From: Adiantum capillus-veneris
Lineage: Eukaryota; Streptophyta; Polypodiopsida; Polypodiales; Pteridaceae
NCBI GenBank assembly: GCA_014529385.2
Contig: CM043958.1
Span: 148,334,385-148,398,384, forward strand
Direction of reading: 5' to 3'
DNA: 64,000 nucleotides
The notes beneath the pieces were generated by a model that ran no database searches, was not told the origin of the DNA, and saw only the letters and a list, made by a program, of their open reading frames with translations. Position numbers and translations under genes: made by a program. This document shows positions 33,820-44,899 of the stretch, one piece after another. Every line of letters starts with the position of its first letter. Within the stretch, counting starts at the first letter, position 1.

Positions 33820-34742
33820 CCTTTGGTTTGAACCACTGGCATCATTTCTTCCAAAAAATCATTGAATTGTACATCGGATGTAACTTCAGCTTCCTCACCA
33901 ATCAAGGAGTGAAGCACAAGTTGTTGAGCCACCAATATTTGAATTTTTCTTGGGCCACCTTTTTCTATTTTTAGTACTGCACCTACCAGTTTTGGCACTC
34001 CTGAAATAGCAACCCTAGAGGTTCCTTCTTTAACACTATGACAATGTTTACCAACATGTATTGCCAGTCGCGACATTGTACCATCTCTAGGCAAAACATA
34101 ATAGATTTTGCAGGGACAAGCAGCAACACAAGTAACAACCTTCTGACAATAATGACAAGTTATTGTTGTATTCTCTTCCATTGCAAGGTAGTCCTTTTTG
34201 ACGTGTTTGTCCAAATATCCATGAAAATCTCTACTATTAAATTCTTGTTCCTTAATATAATGAGGACACGTTGAATAATTGCATTGCATGCATCCCAAAC
34301 AGTGGCTTAGACGAATTGTGCATGCTATTGCCATGGTTGTCACAGATGGGCGAGTCCACAAGTGACCATCAAAACGTTGTTCCATCCCTGTCATTTGTTT
34401 TGTTTTATCCTGAGTCGCAGGTAACTCAAAACACAAATTTCTATCATAATGTTGTGGAAGTTCAGCAACTTGCAAAGGAGCTCCACATAATGTTGACAGA
34501 TCATTTAACTTTTTTGCCCCTGGATTTTGTTGAATCCAAATGACGATTGTCTGAGTTTTGAGCTGTCCTATATCGTCACTACTACTTTCAAGATGAACAA
34601 TGCTTAAAACATCTTTAGATATCTCTTTGTCATTTCCTTTGTTATTGTCAGATACCTGTATAAATGTGTCTGAATGAAGCATCTCAAACAAGCTCAAAAA
34701 AGATCCATCTATTAAGAAATGCTGATGACCTTCCATATCCCA
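33820..34742 (-). CDS. Exon A copy 7, intact, outermost
   Basis: 306 open codons. It is the most 5' copy on the minus strand and so the natural first exon if the array were transcribed. Substitutions are again scattered (SDNNKGNDKEISKD, GKHCHSVKEG). The upstream flank CACAGTGGGATATGG acceptor is kept, after which homology to the array ends at about 34,772. Confidence 0.7.
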
Positions 34743-34771
34743 CTGTGGTTACAGTAAGACTTTTGTTAGGC

Positions 34772-35220
34772 CACAATCACTTTCAATAAGAGCAGATTGT
34801 GATTGAAAATGGCAAGATGGAGGCAGCAAACTATGCAAATAGTAAGCACTAAGCAACAATGAGTTTCCCTTCCAAGTTATTGTTACTTTCATTTTGGACA
34901 TATTCTCTCAAGCAAAAGATTACAGGGTGGAGATGCGATAAAACTGTGGTGGATTAAGTGAAGGTGGTGAAGGTTAACGAAAGCTAAAGATAAAGTGAAG
35001 GTTAATGAAAGATGTGAAGGTTAATGAAAGTGAAAGATTGGTAGGTAGACGAAAAGACAGTTGCATAAGATCTTGTGACGGCTCAAAGAATAATGAAAAT
35101 CATAATTGAAGAAGTGCATTGATGATATGAAGGTTGTGAATGTATGTGCAGTGGAATATGTCATCAAATTTGAGGGGCCATTTAATTTCTACATGGTGGT
35201 TCAAGGACTACATTTAATGT
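34772..35220. other. Unique spacer without a gene
   Basis: Short repeats of GAAGGTTAATGAAAG occur at 34,960-35,030. Nothing coding is supported. Confidence 0.4.
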
Positions 35221-35234
35221 AGTCTAATAGTGTC

Positions 35235-35934
35235 TCCATCTTTTGTGTGTGTGTGTGTGTGTGTGTATAAAAAAGCGTAGCATTCTATATGACTGACTTT
35301 GCATAAAAAAACGTAGCAATTTTTTTAGTTAAGTTATATGTATGCTTCCATCTTGCCATTTTATATATATGTGTGTGAGTGTTTTTGGTAGTGTGTATAT
35401 ATAACTTTTATGGTTAAGTTATATACATTACTGTGCGTGTGTATAAATGATTTTGTGGGTGTGTGTAAACAACGTAGTATTTTTCTAAGTTAAGATATAT
35501 ATAATTATCTCTAGACAGTGTATGTATGACTGTGCACATAGTTTTTCCATCTTGTGTGTGCGTGTGTGTGTGTGTGTATGTATATAACTTAACTTTAAGA
35601 ATGCTACATTTTTTATACACACAAACACATACAATCATTTTTTTTAATATATGGCCGTGTGTGTGTGTAAAAAACGTAGTATGTTTTTAGTAAAATTATA
35701 TATATGAATCCATTTTGTGTATATCTTTGTGTGTGTATATACATATATATATATAAATGAATGTGTGTGTGTGAGTATTTATACCACAATATCATTTTTT
35801 GTAATATATGGTGTGTGTGAAAAAAGTAGTAGTTGAGATGAAAGTGGAGTTTTTCTGTGAAGAAAGAGATGAAAGTGGAGTGAAGTGAAAGTGGAGTTTT
35901 TGCTGTGAAGAAGAAGGAGTAAAAGAAGACAAGG

Positions 35935-35968
<34 letters not shown>

Positions 35969-35976
35969 TTTCTACC

Positions 35977-36030
<54 letters not shown>
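35235..36030. repeat. GT-rich region (left half of the fold-back)
   Basis: (GT)n tracts lie at 35,243-35,268, 35,555-35,580, 35,937-35,964 and 35,979-36,026. They are separated by AAAAAACGTAG-type units that recur five times (AAAAACGTAGCATT, AACGTAGTATTTTT). Open frames here are His/Thr repeats and not genes. Confidence 0.9.
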
Positions 36031-36033
36031 GAC

Positions 36034-36141
36034 GCTTACTTGCGCACTCTCGCCCGATCCATCGGTTGAGCTCCATTAGGAGCTCCATTGGAGCTCCTAT
36101 TGGACCTCCTCCGGTGGATCGGGCGAGCGTGCGCAGGTAAG

Positions 36142-36142
<1 letters not shown>
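36034..36142. repeat. Near-perfect 109-bp palindrome between GT and CA tracts
   Basis: The left arm 36,034-36,065 (GCTTACTTGCGCAC...CCATCGG) pairs with 36,111-36,142 (CCGGTGG...GTGCGCAGGTAAGC) with three mismatches in 32. The middle (GGAGCTCCATTGGAGCTCC) pairs with itself. The (GT)n on the left can pair with the (CA)n on the right, so the stem could extend well beyond 100 base pairs. Confidence 0.9.
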
Positions 36143-36175
<33 letters not shown>

Positions 36176-36520
36176 CACACTCACACAATGATACACACTT
36201 GCATTCACACACATCATAACACTTGCACTAATAGCACAAACACACACACACAATCATGCATACGCACACACATTACACTTGCATACACACACGTACATAC
36301 ATATACACACACACATATATAAACACTTGCATTCACAACATCAACACACTTGCATACACACAGATACATACATACACACATACACATATATAAACACTTG
36401 CATTCACAACATCAACACACTTGCATACATAGCACAAACACACACACAATCATGCATACATCCACACATACACACATATAAACACTTGCATACAAGACAC
36501 CATGCATACACACATACTAC
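36143..36520. repeat. CA-rich region (right half of the fold-back)
   Basis: (CA)n tracts at 36,143-36,184 and 36,238-36,250. Then imperfect units of about 85 bases follow (AAACACTTGCATTCACAACATCAACACACTTGCATAC) near 36,320 and 36,400. Confidence 0.9.
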
Positions 36521-36727
36521 ACATACTTATAGTAACAATTACAATGATGTAAGAACATGTCCTTGTAGAGAAGAGGTATACAGATGTCAAAGTGGACTTG
36601 TATTTTTCCTTGCCATGAGCAAGTTGAGAATGTTTTTTTTTTTAATTTGCATTTTACGCCGTTATTAGAAGTTTATATTTGTATTGTCATTGCTAAGAAG
36701 ATTTTTGTTGTTTGTGGTTGATAGATT

Positions 36728-39700
36728 ATGGCTCGTACACCATCTAAACGTGGTAGGACGGGTATCTCTCAAAGTAAGTTCAAATACATTAAGCTATCTG
36801 TGTTCTTTTTATTTGTCTCCACATACTCACTAAACTAGTTGTGTTCTTATTGTTTTTTGCTTGTAGGAGTAGGATACACATCAAGGTATGGCACTACAAG
36901 GCATAGGGCCAATGCAAGATCTTCCATTGCTTCTTCCAATGTCCGTCTAAAGGAGGATATTTTGGGTGATTTGAATGAAGAAGAGGATATATTGAGTGAT
37001 GTGCATGAAGAAGAGGTGTTCATAGATATTCATGCTACACAAGGTGAATTGGTGGCTCACAGCGTGTCTGAAGCAACAACAAAAACTGTTGCTAAACCTC
37101 CCGATCATCCAACAGTATTTGGAAAGGATGTTCATGGTCGAATATTGGAGGAGATTGTAGAGGGTTTTATTGTAAAGAGAGGTGGGGAACCTCCTCACAT
37201 TCCTCTCTGCAGATGGATGGAAAATGAGGCCATTAGAGCAGTGGGCTTGGCACTGATGTCTGGATACAGTGTGCTTGGAGCTCCATTTCTTGTGTCATTT
37301 AAGAAGCCAAGCCATGATCAACATTATGTTTCCAACTTAGACAAAGATGAATGGGGGCCTATTTGGCAAGAAATAAGCGATGATTTTGATAATTCCCTTC
37401 CCCTTGAGTAGGAAGACTTAAGGGGAAAAAAATTTATCGTTTGGGATGGTAATTACCGTTTGAAAACTTAGATGTCCTATTAAAAACATGTGAGTGATTT
37501 CTTTTTTGTTTAATGTAAAGTTGACTTGTATTACTCTATGCTTTCTAATTTTCTTTTTTGTTGTTGTAGAATTTTCAATGATAAAGTGGAGACATTGTTC
37601 TGTCAAGTGTCAATTTGTCTATGTTGATAGAAGTGGAGAGGGGGAGCTTATTCTAGCTTTGCACTCTCAAAATGAGTAGGCAGATTTTTTGTTTTGAAAG
37701 TTATTGCTATTACTTTTTCAATGTCATTCTCTTGCCATTTAATTTAAGATATTGTGGTTTAGGATTGGTAGAACCACTGTGAGCACAAATTTTGGGCAGG
37801 AGATCTTCTTGTTCCAAAAATTGGCTATGGCAAGCAAAGATTCTTTAATGAAAGACTTTACCCAAGATTGGGTTCGATGGATAGAGGTAGAGCTTGCTTG
37901 TGAGAAGAAGGCATCTAAAGGGAGTTGGTACAACGCTCCTGCTCTTTTATTAGCAATGCTCATATGGAAGGTATATTTTTTTGCCTTAAAGTACACTTTT
38001 TATGTAATTTCTAAAGCTTGACATTATTTTGTAAAATCTTACTTTTTTTTTCATTTGCTCTACAAAAGGAAAACTTTGACTTGTCTCTTATCAAAGAGAT
38101 GCAAGAGATCAATGATCCCTCGATTTCACTGCCAGAAAAGGAAATGGTTTCTCGAGGAAGAGTATAAAAAATATTCAAAGAAAGAGCTTATAAGGTAAAC
38201 ACTTTCTCTTCTCACCGTTCATGTTTGAATTTCTACAAAATTGTAAGTTGACATGTCATTTGAATTTGATTGAAAAATTGATTTGATTTGATCTCGTGCT
38301 AATGCAACATAGATGTTGGCCATTTCCAACCCCGCCAATGGCCAAGGGTTCTTCTCTTTGTTATTTAACTTCAATTGGATAAGAGAAAACGATCAAGTGG
38401 GCTTTACAAGAGACAAGGTCCACTCTTCGGCAACTTCTAAAATGTCACCAGAGAGGTAATAATTTTTGGATAAAAAATACACATGAAATCATCAAATGAA
38501 TCAATGCATTTATGGTTTGTTTATTTTTTGCTCTATAGGACAAAGGAAATATTGCACTCTTTGATGCATTGCCGTGTAGATGATATTACTTCTCAACGTT
38601 ATATTAGTGCAATGAAATTTAGAATGTACTTGCGTAAAGAGTGGTATTGGGGAAGTATCTTGAAGCAATGCTTGAGGATCAAAGGGAAAATGATTGAAGA
38701 AATCCCGGAGGGCTTTGAAGCATGGTTTCATCACCAATTGAGGGACCACATTGATAAAGCTTTTGTGGGGCTTTGGAGTAAGCTCAACACAAAAGAGTCG
38801 GATGAAAAAATTCTAGAGCTTATGGAATCTTCGAGGAGAGTATTATTCAGGTAATACAATTGATATGTTTATGGTTGTTATTCTATTTTTTACTTAGAGT
38901 TTGTATAATAAATAAGTCACTTAGGAAAGGAGCTCAAATAAAGTTAACTGCATTTTATGTAGATGGCTAATTCAGCTTTACGATCAATCTTTGTTGGAGA
39001 ATTTGCCAATTGCTGTTGAAAGTTGGAGGGACCTCTCTTGTGAGGAGTGTATGTATCCACTATGGATGAGAGATTATGGTTTGATTGCTTGGGAAATTGA
39101 GTATTGCCCTTGGTGGCTAGATTACACTCGAGGCACCTACCCACGTGATGAAGGGAACTTATATAAAGGTTATTTTTGGCATTTATAAAAACTACAAAAT
39201 TGTTAAAGTGCTCATACTATTTAGATTATGTTTGTGAGAAATATATTTTTGTTTGCTTTAGAGCACGTTCTTGAAAGAAATGAAAATGGTATTGAGGAGA
39301 TTGGCTCAGCTTCCAAGAAAGCCACCTCTTCGAAAAGAGTAAACAATAGTACAATCTCCTCTATAAAGAAACGATTGGATTTTGTTAGATCCAAGAAGCC
39401 CAAGAAGTCTCCCAAAAAGAACCAAAAAGGTGCTCAAGGCTCCATAGGTAAACTTGCTTGTATAGATATTTAGCTGTCACTTTCTTTCTACTAAACAATT
39501 CTTGATGAAATATTTTTTTTTCTGATTAGGCAGTGCCTTCCATAGATTGTGATGTGACCGTTATTGACAATATGCTAGATGTTTACAAAATTTCTCTCGA
39601 TGATGAGAAATGGTAAACACATGTGAAAAGAAAGACTAACTATGTGTGTTGTGTGTTGTGAATGTTTGAAATACATGTATTTGATCGTATGCAGGATCTT

Positions 39701-40659
39701 GGATTTTCTTCATTCAGCCCATGTTGATGGGGAAAAGAGCAATGAAGTGGCCTCTCTTTTGTTTGTGGATTTTCCAACAAATTTTAAAGTTGAAATTTTT
39801 TCGGAGAACGAGGTATGCATCCTTCAAAACCACAATGGACAGTCTATGATAGTCCTTATTTTGATCCTTGATGGTTATGTGCGAAAGACCATTGAGATTG
39901 AGAGAGTAAGTAAATTTATTTGTTGATTGAAAAGCATGCTCATATTTTCTTCAATTAGTTCACATTCTAATTGTAATTTGTAGGTGGAAACACTATTGCT
40001 AGGATTGTTTTATCATAAGGGTCAACATCCTATCTATGATCGACAAGATGGAGAGAGCGTGGACAACAACTCTTTCGATGCCAAGTCCAGAATACTGGTG
40101 GAGCGTGCCGACGGAGAGTACATTGGAGGACACGCTCTTAGAGGTGCCGCCGAGCGTAGTCTTGACTTCTTTCGGTAAGAATATATGCTTCCTGCTATGA
40201 GTGATTGGACTATGTTACATAAAGTAAAAATACACATTTTTTTTCCTTTTTTTAGCTGGCTTGTGCGGACATTTATTGCGGAGCACACCTACATTGTTGA
40301 TATGTTTTCTGGATGTGGTGGCTTGGGCAATGTTTGCGTTGAGTTGGCTATGCGTGATTGGACTATGTTACATAAAGTAAAAATACGTATTTTTTTTCTC
40401 TTTTTTTAGCTGGCTTGTGCGGACATTTACTGCGGAGCACACCTACATTGTTGATATGTTTTCTGGATGTGGTGGCTTGGGCAATGTTTGCGTTGAGTTT
40501 TCTAGACACTGCCTCTGCATAGATAGTGATCCAAAGGTCTTCCATCAACATTTTTCACGCTTCAAGGCTCCATGTGTACGTGCTATTTCAGCAGTTGATG
40601 CAGATAGCGATGAGGAGACTGATTGGCAACAATATGAGTTCGTATCACATTGCCCTTGA
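36728..40659 (+). pseudogene. ParB-like / permuted DNA-methyltransferase-like gene, about 13 exons, stops in exons 2 and 5
   Basis: Exons: 36728-36773, 36867-37489, 37570-37675, 37763-37970, 38069-38194, 38313-38455, 38539-38850, 38963-39168, 39262-39447, 39534-39612, 39695-39905, 39984-40174, 40410-40659. Apart from the 2/3 junction, exon phases agree and splice sites are GT-AG. Exon 2 ends EDLRGKKFIVWDGNYRL, like the DGxHR box of ParB-type domains, and exon 3 has VKCQFVYVD and ALHSQNE. Exons 4-8 are helical. Exon 9 is Lys-rich (FVRSKKPKKSPKKNQKG), probably a nuclear signal. Exon 11 has SLLFVDFPTNF where a DPPY-type motif IV would stand. The last exon has TYIVDMFSGCGGLGNVCVE and CLCIDSD, a good SAM-binding motif I followed by an acidic strand. 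Motif IV before motif I is the permuted order of N4/N6 methyltransferases. TAG at 37409, later stops in exon 2, and TAA in exon 5 (near 38166) break it. Both domain calls are inferences from short motifs. Confidence 0.6.
40194..40499 (+). repeat. 153-bp tandem duplication of the motif I exon start with its splice acceptor
   Basis: Unit 1 is 40,194-40,346 and unit 2 is 40,347-40,499, almost identical. Each contains a T-rich acceptor (TTTTTTTAG) followed by the code for WLVRTF, HTYIVDMFSGCGGLG and NVCVE. Splicing to unit 2 gives the longer product. Splicing to unit 1 runs through into the second T-tract and stops at its TAG. Confidence 0.9.
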
Positions 40660-40919
40660 TTGACATCAACATTGGTATTATCTATCGTTTTTTCTAGTTT
40701 GTGATTTTTATGGAACGACGTGTGACCATGGTGTTTGGGTGCCACTTTTTTGGTATTACTGAAGACATGTTGTTGGTGTTGATCGTCCTTATCAATTCAG
40801 CCATGATTTCATATTTATTATGCTAGATAGAAGTTAGTTGAGAGCTTTGGATTCACCAAAGTAATATACCAACACATGCTTTTTTGCGTATGTAATTTCT
40901 TCTTCCCGTGAGCATTCGC

Positions 40920-41330
40920 TGCTACATGGAAGCAAGTATGGAATGTGGATTTTTTTTGTTTGAATTTTCATACTGTTATGCTGCCAAAATTTTGATTGCT
41001 TGTCAATATAATCATGCTTTTTGTTCATGTTTGAAAACATAATCATGGTTTCATGTATACAGAAAAGTTAGGCAAGCTTCACGGAAGCAAGTATGGAATG
41101 GGAATTTTTTTTGTTTGAATTTTCGCGCCACTATGCTGCCGAGATTTTGATTGCTTGTGAATATAATCATGCTTTTTGTTCATGTTTAGAAACATAATCA
41201 TGGTTTCATGTATACACAAAAGTCAGGCAAGCTTTCACTGAAGCAAGTATGGAATGGGTTTTTTTTTATTTTTCACATTGTTATGCTGTCAAAATTTTGA
41301 TTGCTTGTCAGTATTTCTTTACACTGTCGG
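40920..41330. repeat. Three tandem units of about 155 bp behind the methyltransferase-like gene
   Basis: GGAAGCAAGTATGGAATG starts at 40,928, 41,085 and 41,240. Each unit continues with TGCTGCCAAAATTTTGATTG and AATCATGCTTTTTGTTCATG; the third is partial. Followed by TA-rich DNA (41,335-41,400) and a 90-base duplication (TATGTGTGTGTTTATGTACGTA at 41,404 and 41,490). Confidence 0.85.
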
Positions 41331-42599
41331 TCTAAGAATATATATATTTTTATATATAATATTTATTATATATATATATAATATCTTTTTATTTATTTAT
41401 TTATATGTGTGTGTTTATGTACGTAAGCAGTTCTTCAACTCGGTAAAGTTTTTTTGAGTACTTGTTTACACAATATATATAGTTATTTATATGTGTGTGT
41501 TTATGTACGTATGCAGCTCTTCAACTCAGTAAAGTGTTCTTAATTACTATTTTATATGCAAGAGTCTATGCGTGTATCATTACTTTGAGGTCTCTGCCCA
41601 AACAAGTACAACCATCAATATTTTTTAGATTCCTAGTTTCAAATTGGCTTATTAGGCATTCATCCTTGTTTGCAACAACACCTACATGGACAGAACAACA
41701 TTCTACTAAAAGTAGGGTAAATACTAAATACATGCTCATCTTTTTCTTGCATTATATAAAAAACTCACATAGATTTTCTTTACGTTTGGATTTCAAACAG
41801 CTTGTAGTTACATTTGGCGATTTAGTTTAGCTACAAGATATCAACAATACCCTAAACTATGACAGATCTTGAAGATGTGTTAGTAACCAGGCCGAATAAA
41901 AGTATCATAGCTACTTCAATAATAATAAGTCAAATAGAGACATATGAATTATTCTCGCCAAGGCACTGAAGAGTGGAACACCATCATAAGCATCATATAA
42001 TTCAAATAAGTTGTTTACATGATTAGGTAGGGAATCAAACCTGCACACACACACACAGTACAACTTGCATCACACTAGTACAATTTATCATGTGCTAGTG
42101 CATATTTATTTAAATATATAAAGTAGTGCATAATTATTTAAATCTTGCCTCAATCTTCTACCACATTAGAGCCAGAGATGTCGACCAGGTTGATTGTGCA
42201 TTTGCAGACAAGCAAATGGTCAATATCCGCCTATAAAGCGGCCCTTCGAGAGCTGTCTATGTACCCCCATGTCTCCCACTTGCCCAGAGCTTCTCGCATT
42301 GTCTCAAAGCCATCATTGAGTTCCTGGTCTTCGGTGTTGCAAGCGCGATTAAGGTGGTTGAACATCCGGATCGCCTTGTTTGTGTCACGCTCTCTCTGTG
42401 TAAACATCTTCTTTTCTTCAAGGGGTGCGCTGGGGGGGAGTTTGTGAAGCTCTTCATGGATTTTAGCAACTACCTCATTACCAGTAGTTGCATATCCTAT
42501 AGGAATTGTATAAGTACATGGAAAATGAAAAAATCTATCTTGATTAGCACCTCCAATTCACTTGTGTAGCATATGCTGCTTGCCCTGTAACATTTATAT

Positions 42600-43015
42600 A
42601 GGCTAAAGCAGCATGCTCTCAAAAAGCATTGATAGTGATGGAAGAGTGGCATGTGTTAGTGACATGAGGGGTCCCACGCAGCATATGCTAACTGCTAAAT
42701 TGGAGCCTGCAATAATATATGCACGATTTGTCAATATGAATATTATGCCCCTATGAATATTATAATCGTCTACTAGTCCACCACTAACTTTTAAAGTGGG
42801 GCATGGAATAAAATATGCATGATTTGTCACTACGATTATTATTCCCCTATAAAATTTATAAGCATCTAATAGTGCAATGAGTAGACACCACTAACTGCCT
42901 CTCTAAGGGCTCGGGAAACACTATGATTATTATTCCCCTATGAATACTATAAGCATATAATAGTGCAATGAGTAACCACCACTAAGTGCCTCTCTAAGGG
43001 CTCGGAAAACATGAT
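42600..43015. repeat. Tandem repeat, about 90 bp, with TATTATTCCCCTAT
   Basis: Two clear units (near 42,828 and 42,918) end CTCTCTAAGGGCTCGG, and an older degenerate one lies near 42,740. The stretch 41,540-42,600 contains no supported gene. Confidence 0.75.
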
Positions 43016-43058
43016 TTGTGGACCCGGATTTGGAACATTTTCACACGCATATGAACAG

Positions 43059-43064
<6 letters not shown>

Positions 43065-43142
<78 letters not shown>
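43065..43142. repeat. Compound (CT)n(CA)n microsatellite
   Basis: A CT run to 43,098 is directly followed by a CA run to 43,142. Confidence 0.95.
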
Positions 43143-43145
<3 letters not shown>

Positions 43146-43393
43146 AGTAGAAAACGTGCACACAACCTCCTTCTTTACAACAAAACTCCACTTTTACTTA
43201 AATCCACTTTCATCTCAATTAAAATGTGGGATATTTATAAAATATATACCTTAAACCAACACATAAACAATTCTATACCAAGTTACTAAATGAAATAATT
43301 TGAACCGGCTTGAGAACCTTCTTGCCCAAACTTGAGCCGGACTTTTTTCATTTTGAACCTATCTTTCCTCTCTCCCCTCATCTCCCACTCTCA

Positions 43394-43395
<2 letters not shown>

Positions 43396-43480
<85 letters not shown>
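43396..43480. repeat. (CT)n microsatellite, over 40 units
   Basis: Longest perfect CT run of the window. Ser/Leu repeat frames here are artefacts of it. Confidence 0.95.
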
Positions 43481-43483
<3 letters not shown>

Positions 43484-43991
43484 GTCGGTACTCTCACACC
43501 CCAATCCTATCTCTATTTCACTCGTATGTTTTTCTCTCTCCGTCTAATCCTTCTTCTCTCTCCTTCCCTCGGTACTTATTTAACATACCACAATGCCACC
43601 TTAGAGAGCATTTATATGAGTGAAATCCATGCTTCTATAAACTCGAAAAAGCATCACCTGTAGCAAAAAAACAAGAATTGATTAACTCGCAAATAAAATT
43701 AACTCGAGAATCACAAACACCTACTGCTTGACTGGTTTGGCTATGTCACTATCAATGGGCTCGTATTCACTATGAGGAAACCCCAAAGGCTCTATGTGTT
43801 TCTTTCATTGCGTCTATTCTAACTTTAAGCTCCCATTCTCAGTGTGCATCCGTGTCATTACTCTGTAATAGATTTTGTAACTCCATTCTCATCTGATTGC
43901 AACCTTTGTCTTATGCTTGTGACAATTGGGATGACCTTCACATTTTTTGTATTCAAAGCCCTTGCAAATTCTAGGGCCTCTTTCACATTTT

Positions 43992-43992
<1 letters not shown>

Positions 43993-44041
<49 letters not shown>
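43993..44041. repeat. (GA)n microsatellite
   Basis: About 24 GA units, opposite strand sense to the CT run at 43.4 kb. Confidence 0.95.
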
Positions 44042-44043
<2 letters not shown>

Positions 44044-44623
44044 AATTATCATCCACGAAGGTCACATATGACCTATGGGACCAAAAATAGGACATTACAA
44101 CACTGCTTTTAAGCGGCGGCATTGGGTACATATCAGTTCAGGACTGAGGGTCCATTGGCTAGGAAGAAAAAAAATAACAAAAACTAAAATAAAGAGGGGT
44201 CAAGTGTGGGAGAGGCCAGTTTGGGAGTTTGAAACTCCTGGATGGCAGCTTTACCGCCTCGATAGACAACCCATTTGCCTTGTTTACGTGCTTCGTGCAT
44301 CTTCTTGAGATTGCTTGTTTTAGTCTTCAATTTATTTGTAGTAGTTAATTCTTTGGCAATCCAAAAATTTTATCCCTTGAGAAGGCGCAATTGGCGTAGC
44401 AACCGCATCCGCTCATCTTTGTCCTTGAAGGTGAGGATACAATGCTTAGGTGGTACTTGCTTATATGTGTCGTTGATCTAGGAGATGGTTTTGGGCTTTA
44501 TGTTAACTAGTTGGAGAATATCATTGAGCTTGGAGATGGCTTCTTCAAGAATGTACTCATCAGTGCACCATGGTGAAGGAAGTCCCCCAATCCTAACCTT
44601 GAGGCCAAGGGATTCTTGTAGCC

Positions 44624-44626
<3 letters not shown>

Positions 44627-44678
<52 letters not shown>
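44627..44678. repeat. (GA)n microsatellite
   Basis: About 26 GA units. Flanks contain two related segments (TTTAGTGT...TTCACTTTTGTAAGGAGAG near 44,735 and TTCACTTTTTCAAGGAGAG near 44,847). Confidence 0.95.
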
Positions 44679-44899
44679 ACGCAAGTCATACTTCTCTTTT
44701 GTTGCATGCTTGAAATGGGACATTCGGGACACTAAAGATGAAGAAAAATTTTCACTTTTGTAAGGAGAGAGAAGCAGTAGGTGATTTGGCCCTACTGCCT
44801 ACTTAAAATGGGAGATTAGGGATACCTGAGATGAAGAAAAAAAATTCACTTTTTCAAGGAGAGGGAGAAGCAATAGGTGATTTGAATCTATTGCATATT

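Noticed and set aside
23531-34543. Plus-strand open frames of 78-90 codons repeated across the MULE array
   Set aside because: They are exact antisense shadows of exons A and C, repeated because the exons are repeated.
35414-36668. His/Thr-rich and Val/Cys-rich open frames
   Set aside because: Products of GT/CA dinucleotide tracts read in all frames.
36728-36773. MARTPSKRGR start of the methyltransferase-like gene as another H3 N-terminus
   Set aside because: Only four residues agree with H3 and no histone fold follows.
43310-43663. Ser/Leu repeat open frames at the CT tracts (also 17.4, 44.5 kb)
   Set aside because: Microsatellite artefacts without other coding signs.
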